Positions 1-11,091 of a DNA stretch of 64,000 bases are shown here, piece by piece (position 1 is the first letter of the stretch; each line of letters opens with the position of its first letter). The translations under genes and the position numbers were made by a program. The notes beneath the pieces are model-generated. The model was not told the origin of the DNA. It searched no databases and saw nothing but the letters and a program-made list of their open reading frames with translations. The DNA is from Gymnopus androsaceus JB14 (Eukaryota > Basidiomycota > Agaricomycetes > Agaricales > Omphalotaceae). The DNA lies in NCBI GenBank assembly GCA_009733575.1, contig ML769390.1, positions 496,001 through 560,000 on the forward strand, read 5' to 3'.

Positions 1-3000
1 TTTCTCACTTGAACTCCAGAGGAACAGTCGTACGTATTGAAGAAGGGGAGCAATGTTAATGGGATAGTGTTTCCCTCGTGGCACGAGAAGCAGGCTGGAC
101 TTTCATCGTGAGTGAATCGGATTGAAGTCTGGGTCGTGTGCCTAATATATATGTTGCCATAGGGTTCAAAAGCAACCCAAGCTTTCATCTCTTCAAATTC
201 AGTCCTCGCCAGTTTGGAGAATTGATAACGAAGATGTTCTTACAGAAGATCGGTTTATATCTCCTCACGACATATCTCAGAATATCGTGACCGACTGCTC
301 GGTTTGTGCCTCTATATCTTGCTGCCTCGAGCATGATAGACGCTTTGGCTCAAATGTGAGTATAGTAGTCATCATCGGGAGTTTGTAACGGTTCGAAAAT
401 TCCCAACTTAGCTCGCGAAATCCATTATACATGCATCTAGTTCCAAGTCTGCAACATCATTAAGGTCTCAGGGAGACCGTCTTTATGACCTCAAGTTGCT
501 CTACAATGGTGACTGGAGAAGAGTGAGATTATCGAGCCTTTAATACTCTGATTAAAAATGTTGATGTTCTTATGACCCAGATCAGTAAGCCGCGCTTCAA
601 TGTTGTCCCTAGACCTACCAATGAAGTTCTCCAGGGATCGATGGTCAATTGCCCTACAATCCAGAATCAGGAGTTCCACTATGCTTGACTTGCAAGGCGC
701 CCGATACAGGTCAACCCCCCTCGAAGAAATCGGTGATTTCCTGGCCAAGTATCCTCGAGAAAGGAGTGAGTGATTCGGGGCATCCTGTTCTCAGCTATTA
801 ACATGCAAGCTTCAGTACATGGTGTTGATGGGTGGATATGATTTTCCCGGATCGTAAGATTTTCACATTTACAAAACTCTGCGTGCTACTGCTAGAGCTC
901 ACTGCATCTCCTAGAAACTCTGCAATCGATCTGCAGTAGGTCGAATATCTTAGATATTCACCTCTTCTCACTCGAAAATTAGCGCTTTAACAGGTTGGAT
1001 TCCAGAACATATTGATATCAAAAGGTATGTGGTCCTTCCCGATCCCGTCCAAATGTCTTGGCGACGTACTCTTTCCTAGGTCAAACTTTGAAGGCGAAAA
1101 GACTTGGACTAGAATCCTAGAGGGCTTTGTGGGCGGACGCTGTATGTTGACTTTTGGAACCGGCTCCAACGCTAACATTCGCTGGAGAGATGCCAGCCTT
1201 CTCTCAACGCACAGTTATGCTGTAATTGGTGAGTAAACTTATGGTCTAGTTCTTTCACACTAAACGACCCTGGTAGATGTGCGCGAAGAGGAGACTGGGC
1301 GTTTCGTTACAATCCTCGATTCCTGGGTTCATTCTGAATCTGCTGATGCCGTACTTGGCCCAAGTGTGTTTGTTTTTCCTAGAACGTTTTCTCAATTAAT
1401 CATTGCTATTGACAGATGTGCTTGAGATCCCCTGGTTAGATGTACTTGACGTCTTCGATGGGATATATCTCAACTGGGACCCTCAAGTATGGCCTTCGAA
1501 GCTAACGTATCATGCGTGAGTGCTACATAGCTCTCACCTCAAACTGCTAGTTCTTTACATGTCACGATTCAGAATCTGGAGAGCGAGAACGGACAAGAAA
1601 GGTCAGTTACTACACATCCTCTCTGACTATGGGTTACCTCACAATTTTGCAGCCTGCACTCATCATGTTCGTGCCAAGATTCAAAGCACTGGGTCTGATG
1701 GCGGAGAAATATGGGTGTTACTTACCAGACATGTCAACGATACCAGAAAACCTGCAACTTTTATTGCTTGCAACGTTGAAGTTGTAGATGACGAGGCTGG
1801 CTGTTCTATCGTATGCAATAAACAAAAGTTATCAAATAAGGTACGGTTATTGACGATGGATGAAAATCTTGACCCTGATGTTGTTTTTTTTTCTGCCAGG
1901 GAACTTACACCAACAATCCTCATGTTTTAGTGCGTGATATCCCCTTTCCCCGCAAATGCCTTCAACTAACAAAATGTAAAGACTAGGACCAAGATCCCAC
2001 CACTCAACCCCTCCGCTACACTGTCCGTTCTTGCCATGTGCGAAGATTGCTCGGAAGGTATTGGCTTCGATGTTACGATCTATGCGCCGAAACACCTCCG
2101 ACTTTCCTGGGAGAAGGAAATACCTAAATTTCCTTTACTGAAACGGTACGCCCCCTCAACAGTCAAATATTGTCGCCGTTAACATTTGCTCCAGTTGGAA
2201 GGCAACCTAACAAGTAAAAACGCGGGCGGAAATCATACCCATCCTACCTTTATGATTAATCCTCAGTATCATTTACATATACATCCCTCTAAGCAGGCCA
2301 CGTCGATGACAAGAGAACGTACCACTCTACTGATAGAGACCAATAAAGATCTTCCTGTTCAGGTCTTAATCTGCTGGTCCCAAGGGGAAAGGGTCAACGA
2401 GTAAGGCTTTTCAGTCTGTACATTTCTACTATTGCGCTGACCGATTTAGACCATCGCAAAAGAGCATCGCGGCCACATCCGGAAGGTACACTCATGGCCT
2501 TGCTCGAGTCACCACTCAACTTTCGCGCAAGTGCTATTTTATTTTAAGATTAGTACACTCGGCTTACTCTCTCTCTTTAGCGGGAGACTACACTGTCATC
2601 GTATCAGCGTTTGAGCCACACCAAACAGGGCCGTATACACTGGCAGTTAACAGCTTTGCAAGGTTTTCTGTTGCTGCCATACCCCAAGAAGGAGCTGGAA
2701 TGTATAGGAAGACCATCAAGGGTACATGGTAAGATACATTCTTTTTTTTTTGGCCTTGCAATTCACCAAACAGTTTCGTAGGGATGCTTCATCGGCGGCA
2801 GGAGCACCCAGCTTTAATCGATACTTCCAAAACCCAATATATGAACTAATCTTCCTGCGCAGTCTCAAGTCCAGTAAGAGTTTTGTTTGCTTTCGAATTC
2901 GAATAATATTAATATTAATATTAATAATATGTTTAGGATCCGGCTACAACTTTTGCGACCATCATCGAGTATTAGCCTAAACGTCACCGTCTACCCAGCA

Positions 3001-3216
3001 GTGGATCGTCTATCCAGCGACCACCATGTTATGACTTCAGGTGCCTACGATGATCCAATTACAGGAGTAGTCACACCTTTGACCTCCTTGGCTAAAGGAA
3101 GATATTGGGTTGTTCCTTCGACATATAATCCGGAAACGCTGACAGGTTTCCAGTTGATTGTATTCAGCACGCTTGCCTCTATAGAGCTGGTACCAAAACG
3201 AGTTTCGGAGACATGA
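1..3216 (+). CDS. RIM13: Calpain-like cysteine protease, RIM13/PalB (calpain-7) family, 5'-partial
   Basis: Intracellular cysteine protease; in the family it processes the Rim101/PacC transcription factor in ambient-pH signalling at ESCRT-bound complexes. About a dozen exons can be joined. The catalytic Cys lies in a TDCSVCAS segment (codon at 296-298). It is followed by GGYDFPG and HALTGWIPE, which are typical of calpain-7, and by the catalytic His in THSYAV (codon 1210-1212). The third catalytic position, normally Asn in an NPW motif, reads DSW here. Two C-terminal C2-like calpain beta-sandwich domains follow (WVLLTRH; NPQYHLHI; RYWVVPSTYNPE). The gene enters from the left edge, so the N-terminal MIT region is not visible. 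One intron near 2900-2935 holds an ATT-rich run. The stop codon faces that of RIT1 only 6 bp away. Family assignment is firm; exact splice sites are inferred. Confidence 0.85.
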
Positions 3217-3222
3217 TTCGCT

Positions 3223-5055
3223 TCATCCAGTACTACTTTTGGGAAGAAACGAGCTGGGCGTCAGGAGGAATTCGTTTACTCTTTTTAGAGTATTGCGAGA
3301 AGGGTTGGCTTCTGGCCTTTCGGCTATGATCCATTCCAAGCGCTTGCGGATTGTTTGTTTGTCTAGGGAGAGAAGCCCATCAGCTAGATGTGCTAATAAT
3401 AATAATAACAAAAGTTGACTACCAGGAATAGCATGTAGCATAGTTGTTGTAAAGTCACCTTGATCGTCAAAGTATTTCTGTAGCGCTGCAGTCGCCACAC
3501 CAACGCTGAGATCTTTTCCAGTATCGCAAGCTATGCATACGCGCATTCCTTGAGCTAGATGCGTTTGGATGAAATCCATCGAGCGTGGAAGAACGGTTTG
3601 TAAAAAGTGAGTTTGGCCTTTCTTCCCTTCTGGTGTCATGATATAAAGCAGGTTTCGAGTGTCGTCGGTGGATTTCTCTTGTTCGCGATACGAGATGACG
3701 AGCAAGGCAATATCTTCAGATCCTCCACTATTGCTGATTGATAATTTTCCTTGAGGACTCATCACCAAATCGGAAGTCGAGCACAGCAGCAGACGTCCAT
3801 TGACGATAGCGGAAGGACTCTGTGCGGGGGTTTGCTTCAAAGAACTAGAAACGCATGAAGCAACAACGCTCTCCAGTTCGAATCGATCGGCAGATAGGAT
3901 GCGTTGGCGGTTTTGCCAAAAGATATCTGGAGTTAAACCCTAGGTATTGTTAGTCAAAACTCAATGTATATTTGCATAGCTACCATTCCCCAGAGTTCAT
4001 GGTCGTCTCCTGAGCCTTGAATATACACGAAACCCCCGCTACGTCGGTCGAGTCCATCTTCAACTTGGCGTGAAGCAGAAACGCAGATTATTGGCCTGAA
4101 AGGTGTCTCTGTAAGAGGAAATTTGGGAAATGTTGTCGAGGAGGGTGTGATCCATATCTTGTAAGAAGATATACTATAGCGCAATTTACATCCAAAAGAG
4201 TACTGTACTCACAGGTCGAAGAGGTCAATGAGATGTTTGAAAGCGGATACGATGATTTCTACATGTGCGGTTCTGAGCTCGACGATTAGAAAGAGGTAGA
4301 ATTACTGTACTTACGTGTAGAGATTCCGCCCATCCATCTAGCAAAAGGTTCAATCTGTGAGTGTTCCTGGCTGCTAACTACGCCTGGAGGTGTATGAAGT
4401 GAAATGTCCCAGTTCTCATGCGGCGTGTCTGCGTGGCGCAAAAGTATAGCACGGTTGATAACAGCGCACCAAACTAGTAGTCTAATGTCAGTGTGAATAC
4501 GGGTTTCGGGACTAGCTTTACTTACTAGGAACTGTCTTTGAAAACGCATCCGGCATACGTTTTCCTGATCGCGTAGAGTCTACTAGGATGATTCTTGGAT
4601 GGAATGAGATAAAGTAGATCAAGAGTTGAAGACAAGCACCCTTTATACGCGAGTAAATGAAGATTGGGCCTGCGTAGCGAGAAACCCCAGTTTCCCGTAT
4701 GACCTGCAAAGTGTAAATGTGAGTCCAGAGCTGCATGTTTCGCGTACCATCGGTAGACTTGAAGTAAACGGGGGCAGCCTATGAAATAAAGATTAGAGTT
4801 ATACTCGAGCCAAACCAAAGACAGCATACGATAGAAGGATCGGTATACCAGGCGCCGCATCTCAAGTTGGCTGATCCATTTTAATCAGCGCGATTTAGTC
4901 CGTTGAGAGCAAGTTGGCGTACGGAGAATCGGAAAGTCAGGATATGCGCTGCCAACTTGTTTTATCCACTGAATATCCTGTTCGATAGATTTGAGACGAT
5001 TGTAAATATCGAGCGATTCTTTCCGAATATGGGCAAATGCTTCATTTATGCTCAT
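3223..5055 (-). CDS. RIT1: Initiator tRNA 2'-O-ribosyl phosphate transferase (Rit1)
   Basis: Rit1 transfers ribosyl phosphate from PRPP to A64 of initiator tRNA-Met, which keeps the initiator out of elongation. Seven or so exons are visible. The start ATG at 5055 opens MSINEAFAHIRKESLDIYNR. Conserved blocks follow in order: HTGNWGFSLRRPNLHLL, VDSTRSGKRMPDAFSKTVP, VWCAVINRA, PGVVSSQEHSQIEPF, then the C-terminal phosphatase-like domain with CDTGKDLSVGVA and NPSRNTLKRVNEFLL before the stop. The middle (about 3840-4500) is split by short introns and I did not fix every junction. An unusual run of six leucines near GSQLLLLLLLAH comes from TAA/TTA repeats around 3396-3410; it may be a short intron read through. 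The gene is tail to tail with the calpain and shares an 87-bp divergent promoter with the lectin. Confidence 0.88.
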
Positions 5056-5142
5056 AGCTATCTCGTAGAGTAGATCAGTGAGGAGAGTTCCACGTGGTTT
5101 TGTTATTCAATTCATCTTGGCTGGCAACTTTATTCTTCAATA
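5056..5142. promoter_or_regulatory. Short divergent intergenic region between RIT1 and the VIP36-like lectin
   Basis: Only 87 bp separate the inferred start codons of RIT1 (-) and the lectin gene (+). It must hold both 5' leaders and probably a shared promoter. I see no clear TATA box. Bidirectional use is an inference from spacing. Confidence 0.5.
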
Positions 5143-6769
5143 ATGCTCTCGTCCTTCTGGCTACCGGTTCTTGAGTTCTGGTGCTTTGTCGGGCTTGTGA
5201 GGGCTGCTGCTGATACTGTTCCAACAAAATTGGGCAACCAAACCATCGAGAGAGTGCGTAAATTTACCAAAATCTGTCACAGCTCAATTCCAACTGCTTT
5301 CGTAGACGGTACAACTCCGTACACACTCCCTTTTCGCACCTTATATCGACCAAGACTTGCAAAATAGGTTTGAATTCATCTCCGATTCTCCGCATTGTAT
5401 TTCTCAAGGTTCTTGCTCAGATGGTGGGACTTTGGTGCAGATTCTTATGTCGTACGTCCACGTCCACACCTAGCTTTATTTGCCCGACTCAATGCTCTAC
5501 AGAACACGAATAAACATATCCGTCTAACCCGAGACCGTCCTTCGCAAATGGTGCGTTGGAATCATTCCAATCCACAATTTGCTAATTCAAGAATAGGGCT
5601 GGTTATGGTCTCGTCTACCTCTCACTTCCACAAATTATGTGATAGAAATTGAATTTAAGGTGATCTAAATCTCCTTATTGGCGGAAAAAACTGACCCATA
5701 TCCTATGTAGATCACTGGTGAACCAGGTCATTTATTCGGAGATGGTATGGCAATATGGCTAACAAAGGAGCGCGCGCAACCTGGTCCGGTGTTTGGGAAC
5801 AAAAGTCTGTCCTTCTCTAACTCCATGTAGAGCTCACTCTCACGACGCGTTTATAGACGAATTCGAGGGTTTGGGTATCTTTTTGGACACGTACGAATCT
5901 TTCAGTACCGGGAACAGATCGTGTTCTGATGGTCTACTCCTTCATACAGCTACGCCAACTCTCGACATACCTATCATTTTCCTCGCGTCTCATCAATGAT
6001 GGGCGACGGAAAAACCGCGTACAATTTTGCGAACGATGGGGACGGTCAAGAAGTCGGAGCGTGCTCTGTACGTCTATACTCACTCCCTTTTTTTTGAAAC
6101 CACTAATGCCCTCCTACCATAGGCCACCTTCCGACGAACGAACATTGCCACCAAGTTGAGGATTACATACGTCAAGGACACCTTCTTAGATGTACGTCCC
6201 GTTGCTTTCACATCCACCTGCCTATTCACATCTCTTCAACAGGTCAAGATACAATATCAAGCATGTAAGCCTCGCTCGTAATCTCCGATTGTCTCAAATT
6301 TTGAATCCTCTCTTCTTTAGGGGATGAGTGGACCGACTGTTTCTACGTCGAGGGCATCTCCCTTCCTAATAGCCCTTTCCTTGGCTTTTCAGCCATGACT
6401 GGAGACGTTTCTGATGCACACGAGTGCGTTTCTTCTTCTCCTTCTCTCTAGCAAATTCCACTAACTCTACTCAGCATCATCGCCGTGTCGACCCACTCTG
6501 CTATCACTTCCGCCAACACAGATGCGTCTTCCAAAGGAAAAGCCGGTTCCGGGAGAAAAGCTGGTGTCCCCTCTTCAACCTGGAAGGGCCTTTTGTTCAA
6601 GCTGTTCTTGTTCGGGGGTCTTTGTGTGGGTGGATACTATGGTTGGATGGAGTACCAACGCAGAAAAAGACATGGCGCAGGGGGTTACGGTAACTTTGGA
6701 GGTATGTCAATGGGGAGCGCAGGCGCAGGCGGATTCGGTGGGATGTATACGAACCCTAAACGATTCTAA
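5143..6769 (+). CDS. L-type (legume-like) lectin cargo receptor, VIP36/Emp47 family
   Basis: Type I membrane lectin of the early secretory pathway that binds high-mannose N-glycans on cargo. The N-terminus is a signal peptide (MLSSFWLPVLEFWCFVGLVR). After splicing the lumenal lectin domain includes WWDFGADSYV, HIRLTRDRPSQ, GDGMAIWLT, VDEFEGLGIFLDTY, a YHFPRVSSMMGDGK segment and YNFANDGDGQEVGAC. It is followed by FYVEGISLP and LGFSAMTGDVSDAHD. A single transmembrane helix (FKLFLFGGLCVGGYYGW) leads to a short basic, Gly-rich cytosolic tail ending in NPKRF, reminiscent of the VIP36 KRFY tail. About nine short introns are needed. I cannot separate VIP36 from Emp46/47 orthology by eye, so no symbol is given. 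Confidence 0.85.
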
Positions 6770-7318
6770 GCACTTATGTTTACTCGGCCCACTGTATTAT
6801 ATTATATGCTATCTTAAATTAAGTGCTTTCGTTAAATATACCACCAGAGTTATACAAGTACACAAGTACATGGCTTTTATTTGACAAGGAACTGTATATA
6901 ATATTGTATGTATGTATGGCATCTACTTGCAGGATATAAAGAATGACTACACTACTGAGGGGGCTTGATAATGCTACGTGGAAATGCGTTGAGATATGCA
7001 TATGCAAAAACGATGGGGACCGGTTCCGTAACAGACACCGCGTCCATAAGTGGATGATGCAACAAGAACAACGGACAGAAAAGGAAACTAGTAACACAGG
7101 TATGTAAAGAGAGAAAGATATACTACTGCTACGTTTGGTAAGTAATTGACTACACTACAAAGGGATCCTTGGTGCAAGAGATGCGCAATGAGAAAAAAAG
7201 AAAAAAAAAAGAGCCGTAACTACTGAGCATAACCGAAACCTGTAAGTACTGTAGACAGATGGACGCAACAGAAAAAAGGGACAAGGAAAAACAAAAAAAA
7301 ACAAAACAAAAAGAAAGT
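6770..7318. other. Convergent intergenic region, lectin / KAP104 3' ends
   Basis: Contains the 3' flanks of two convergent genes. A/T-rich, with ATGTATGT repeats near 6906 and A-rich purine tracts at about 7192-7215 and 7262-7315. The open frames here have no recognisable content. No RNA gene or repeat was recognised. Confidence 0.5.
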
Positions 7319-10300
7319 TCAAACGCCGTAACGCGCTGCGAGCCGCTCCTGGATGACAGGAGGAAACGAGGCCACTTGAGCAGCCCAACCGGCTTCGTCG
7401 TGTTGCTTGAAGCCTTGCAACAGTGTGGTGAACATATTGTTCAATTCGGGAGATGGCTGGTTCCATCGAACGATCGAGTTGCAGAACCAAAGTAGACTCT
7501 GTAATCAAAATGAGAAAAAAAAAACATTATACAACTGGGTACCGAAAGTCGACTTACCTTTGCGATACCGGCAGGGTTGACTTGAACCATGGTACAAAGT
7601 CCTCGGAAGGCCGAATCCTTCTCCTCATTGTCACGGATTTCATACAATGCTTGACACCAAGCTTGAGCGAATTCCGGAAGGTGAGGGGCAACAAGACCGG
7701 GGTGCATGAGACCAATCCTGCCTATTGACACAGCGGCATTCTCATGCAAGCTTCGAGGCGCTTTGGGGTGAAGGAGAATGGGGATTAATCGCAAGATGAG
7801 AGGGTTCACCCATTCTTGGAATTCAGGATCATCTAGGATTATTATATGAGAAGGATTCTAAAGCACGACAAGGATACACATACCTCGTCCATATCGTAAC
7901 GCCACTTCTCCAACTGACCATGCCGCATTGTTCGAAGCGCTGACGAATTCAACCTTCGGCTCCGGGTCAAGCTGTAAGATAAGCTCGGTCATGATTCCGG
8001 GCATGTAGGCCTCAGGATGGTAAAGCAGCCCATAGCCAGGTCTCCGACTAGAGCGTACGCGGACTGTCGAACAGGAGCCTGGGGATGCTTGAGGCAAATC
8101 GTAAGTAAAGTCAATAAATTCGGTTGACTGTGGGTCATCAGAGGCTCGAGTGCCATGTTGAGGCCTTGAGTAAGACCCGATAGTAGGTCCAGGGCAACGA
8201 CCAGGAAAGACTTGTCCGGTTCATCAAGATCGGGATTCTGCTGGAATTGTTGATATTGCAAGAGCGACGTATGAATGATGGAGCAGCATCTTTCAAAGAC
8301 CGGAGGTGCATATGGTAGGAAAGAATGGCCCATTGCAATCGTAACCGAAGCGAGACACTACGGAAAAGATCAGAAAGAACCTTCAACTAGCGACAGTACT
8401 AACGTACCTCGAGCAACGGTATAAGATCGAGATCATCATCTTTAAGCTTGGCCCAGCGGTTGGTGAGCGGTGGCATGAGGATTTCGACATAGGTGGGATT
8501 GGAGAGCTCTCGTCCAACAGCGTCGGCCAGCGTCCCAACAGCATCGTAAAGTATCAACATGTTCTTGTGTTGATATTTTTCAAAGGCAAAAACCAAATTG
8601 CGCAGGACCGGCTCCAGATACGGCGCAAGTTCCATTCCCGCATCTTCTTCCAAAGTAGCAAACGCACTACATCCGGCTTCTTGGACACGTTTATTGTTGT
8701 CAAGAACCATGCGCAAAAGCTTTGATAAAACATTCAATAAGAGCGGAATACGATTTGAACTAGCGAACTTACTCCTTCCATGGTGGGAATAAAGTACTTT
8801 TGTTTGTGCTCATCTGAGATGGGTTGCGTTGTCCAGCTGGCATACCGCCCGAGTGTCCAGCAAGTGATTGACCTAACAAGAGGCTAGAGGTTCAATGAGT
8901 ATGATGTTTTCGAGGGGGAAAAGTGGAACAGATTATACCTTGGAATCATTCAATGTATTGATAAGATACGGAACAAGAGTAGGAAGGTGAGGTTCAATGG
9001 CTTCGATACATCCTGAAAGCAGAGGTTATTTATAAAGGAGAAAACAAAGGGAAAAACGAACTGACCCTCCGCCATAGCCCCTAGGGCAAGAATACCACTT
9101 TCCCTCTGTAACCAATCACTACTCCATAGTTTGTCCTTCAAAGGACCGAGCAGCACATTGAGTAGGTCCCCGCTGAAACGAACAGCCAACACATCAAGCG
9201 CAGCCGCGGCGCACTTTCGGAGATTCCATTCAGTGGACATCTCGTCCACAAACTCATCATCCAGATAATCGTCCTCATCATCAGAGTCGATAGTCTCCTC
9301 TCCGTAAGCACCGATTCGAGCCTTCGGGGCCTCTGTGGGCTCACCGTTGGCGTCTCGATCGAATCCGTGCGATTTTGCGCCGTAATGGCGCGGTTTAATG
9401 TCGGTCTCCTTGTCGGGGACAGCGGCATCTTCTGCATCACCCTCAAGCCACAAAAGGTCATCCTCGCCGTATATCATGCAATCCAAGAGAACTGGCGCGA
9501 CCTTGCCAAGTAGAGGCTGCAAGAACGGAGCCAACTCTGAGTCTTCCGCAAAGGTCAACCAGAACTCGCAAGCTTCAAGAGCAACGTTTTCGTTTTTGTC
9601 CTTGGTAGAGTAAAGCATGTACTCTGCCACATGCTCCATTTCAGGCATCAGCTTTTCCGGGCGTGCAGCGAGCAATAGAACGAGAGCCTGACAGACGTGC
9701 CGGCGGACCGAAGGGTCATCATCGGAGGCTCTTCTGAACAAACAGGCTATAAAGGAGTCGATGTGGACAAACAAAGACTGGCAGTTTATCGGGACAAAGT
9801 ACGAGAGGCAAGCAACGGCATGTGATCGCATCTTGGAGGAGGGATGATCTGCAAGGGAAAGGAATTTGGGGATCATAAAGTCCAGAGGGCGTGTGCCACC
9901 GATTTCGACGTCAAGTTTGCGAGGATAATCTTCGCATGCTTTCTCGAGAACGTTAAATGCAGCCTATTCAAAGTTTCAGCCTAAGATTATCAAAACGTTG
10001 TCGCATTTGCGTACCTCTTGCTTATCCAAATCAGATAGATCCAGCATGTTCACCAGCTGAGATAAACACTCTGGCCAATTTCTCGGTTCGAGGACCCCAA
10101 GGAAGGACACGATGTCTTGACCAGCTGCATTTCGAATCATGACAGACCCATCGTCGAAAGCACTCAAGACTGCCGCCTTGACATACTGTGCCACTTCAGG
10201 AGATGAGGTCAATACAAGACGAGCATTATTTTTGAGAAGATATCCGGCAATCGTTCGAATTCGCTCTTCTTCTTGTGGCATCGCAGTGAGAATATGGGCC

Positions 10301-10501
10301 AGGTAGGCTATATAGTCTGGGACACGAGTAAAACTATTTAGTTTCTACGAATTGGATCAACAATCAGTGCGAGAGCCTTTGAAAAAGAGTGCTGGGACTC
10401 ACTTGCGTTATATTTCGCTGGACGGTAACATTCATGTCGGTTGATTCATGAATTGTCGTCAATATCTCCTGCAATCCTGCAGGTTGAGGATTCCACGCCA
10501 T
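7319..10501 (-). CDS. KAP104: Importin beta-2 / transportin (Kap104)
   Basis: Karyopherin that imports PY-NLS cargo such as hnRNP-type RNA-binding proteins. The start at 10501 gives [14 protein letters not shown], matching the transportin N-terminus (WxPQ..GL.EI). HEAT repeats follow. The acidic loop is present ([15 protein letters not shown], around 9240-9290), followed by [16 protein letters not shown]. Later blocks are [69 protein letters not shown] and the C-terminus [10 protein letters not shown]. Roughly nine introns. One defect: at the three A's 8022-8024 the frame shifts between GDLAMGCF and YHPEAYMPG. Adding one T in the coding strand would restore the family sequence, so this is probably a base-calling deletion. 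Confidence 0.9.
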
Positions 10502-11091
10502 TATACAATAAGAACGCGTTCCAAGTAAAAAGAGTCGGTGAAAGAAAGAGGGCTGGATGTCACACTAGCTCACACTAGTCACACGCTTAGAACCAAATGA
10601 TGATGATCTTTCAGTGATCCTTAGATCGTTAACGAAATCACTCTGTGGCAGTCAACCTTATTATTATTTGGAAGCATCGCATAAGGATACAGACCCTCTG
10701 AGTTTCATAAAGCCTCTGAACTTTGTCCTTCCTGAACTGAAAACGCGCACATCGTTAACGTTGACACTGACAGCAGATTGACTCTTCACAATGGAAGCCA
10801 TCACCGCGATTGCGGGACCAAGTCACCTCCAAGCCCATATCCCCGACCTCTAGGCTCTAGAGAACAGAAGGCCTAGGCTATGGCGTATGACAAAGCTGTT
10901 CATCACGGACAATTTGGAGGAGCGACCCCAGATCGGACAGCTCCCTGGAAAGTACTCAGTTTCCAAGTACTGTTCCACGTCGAAAAGTCCAGGATGAGTT
11001 CCGGCACTTCATACACCCCACAACAAGGAATGACAAAAGAAGAAGCTTGGAAGTTTCGAGTTTCTTTCGCTTTACATATATATGTTTGGAA
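10502..11091. other. Intergenic region between KAP104 start and MFS transporter 3' end
   Basis: KAP104 promoter side on the left and MFS 3' flank on the right. A small open frame at 10880-11098 has no recognisable features. Nothing else is supported. Confidence 0.45.

Noticed and set aside
2902..2931. ATT repeat as a possible CRISPR-like or regulatory array
   Set aside because: Simple repeat inside a calpain intron; no spacer structure.
7155..7508. Minus-strand 117-codon frame with long Phe/Leu runs
   Set aside because: Produced by A-rich tracts in the KAP104 3' region; the real KAP104 last exon uses another frame here.
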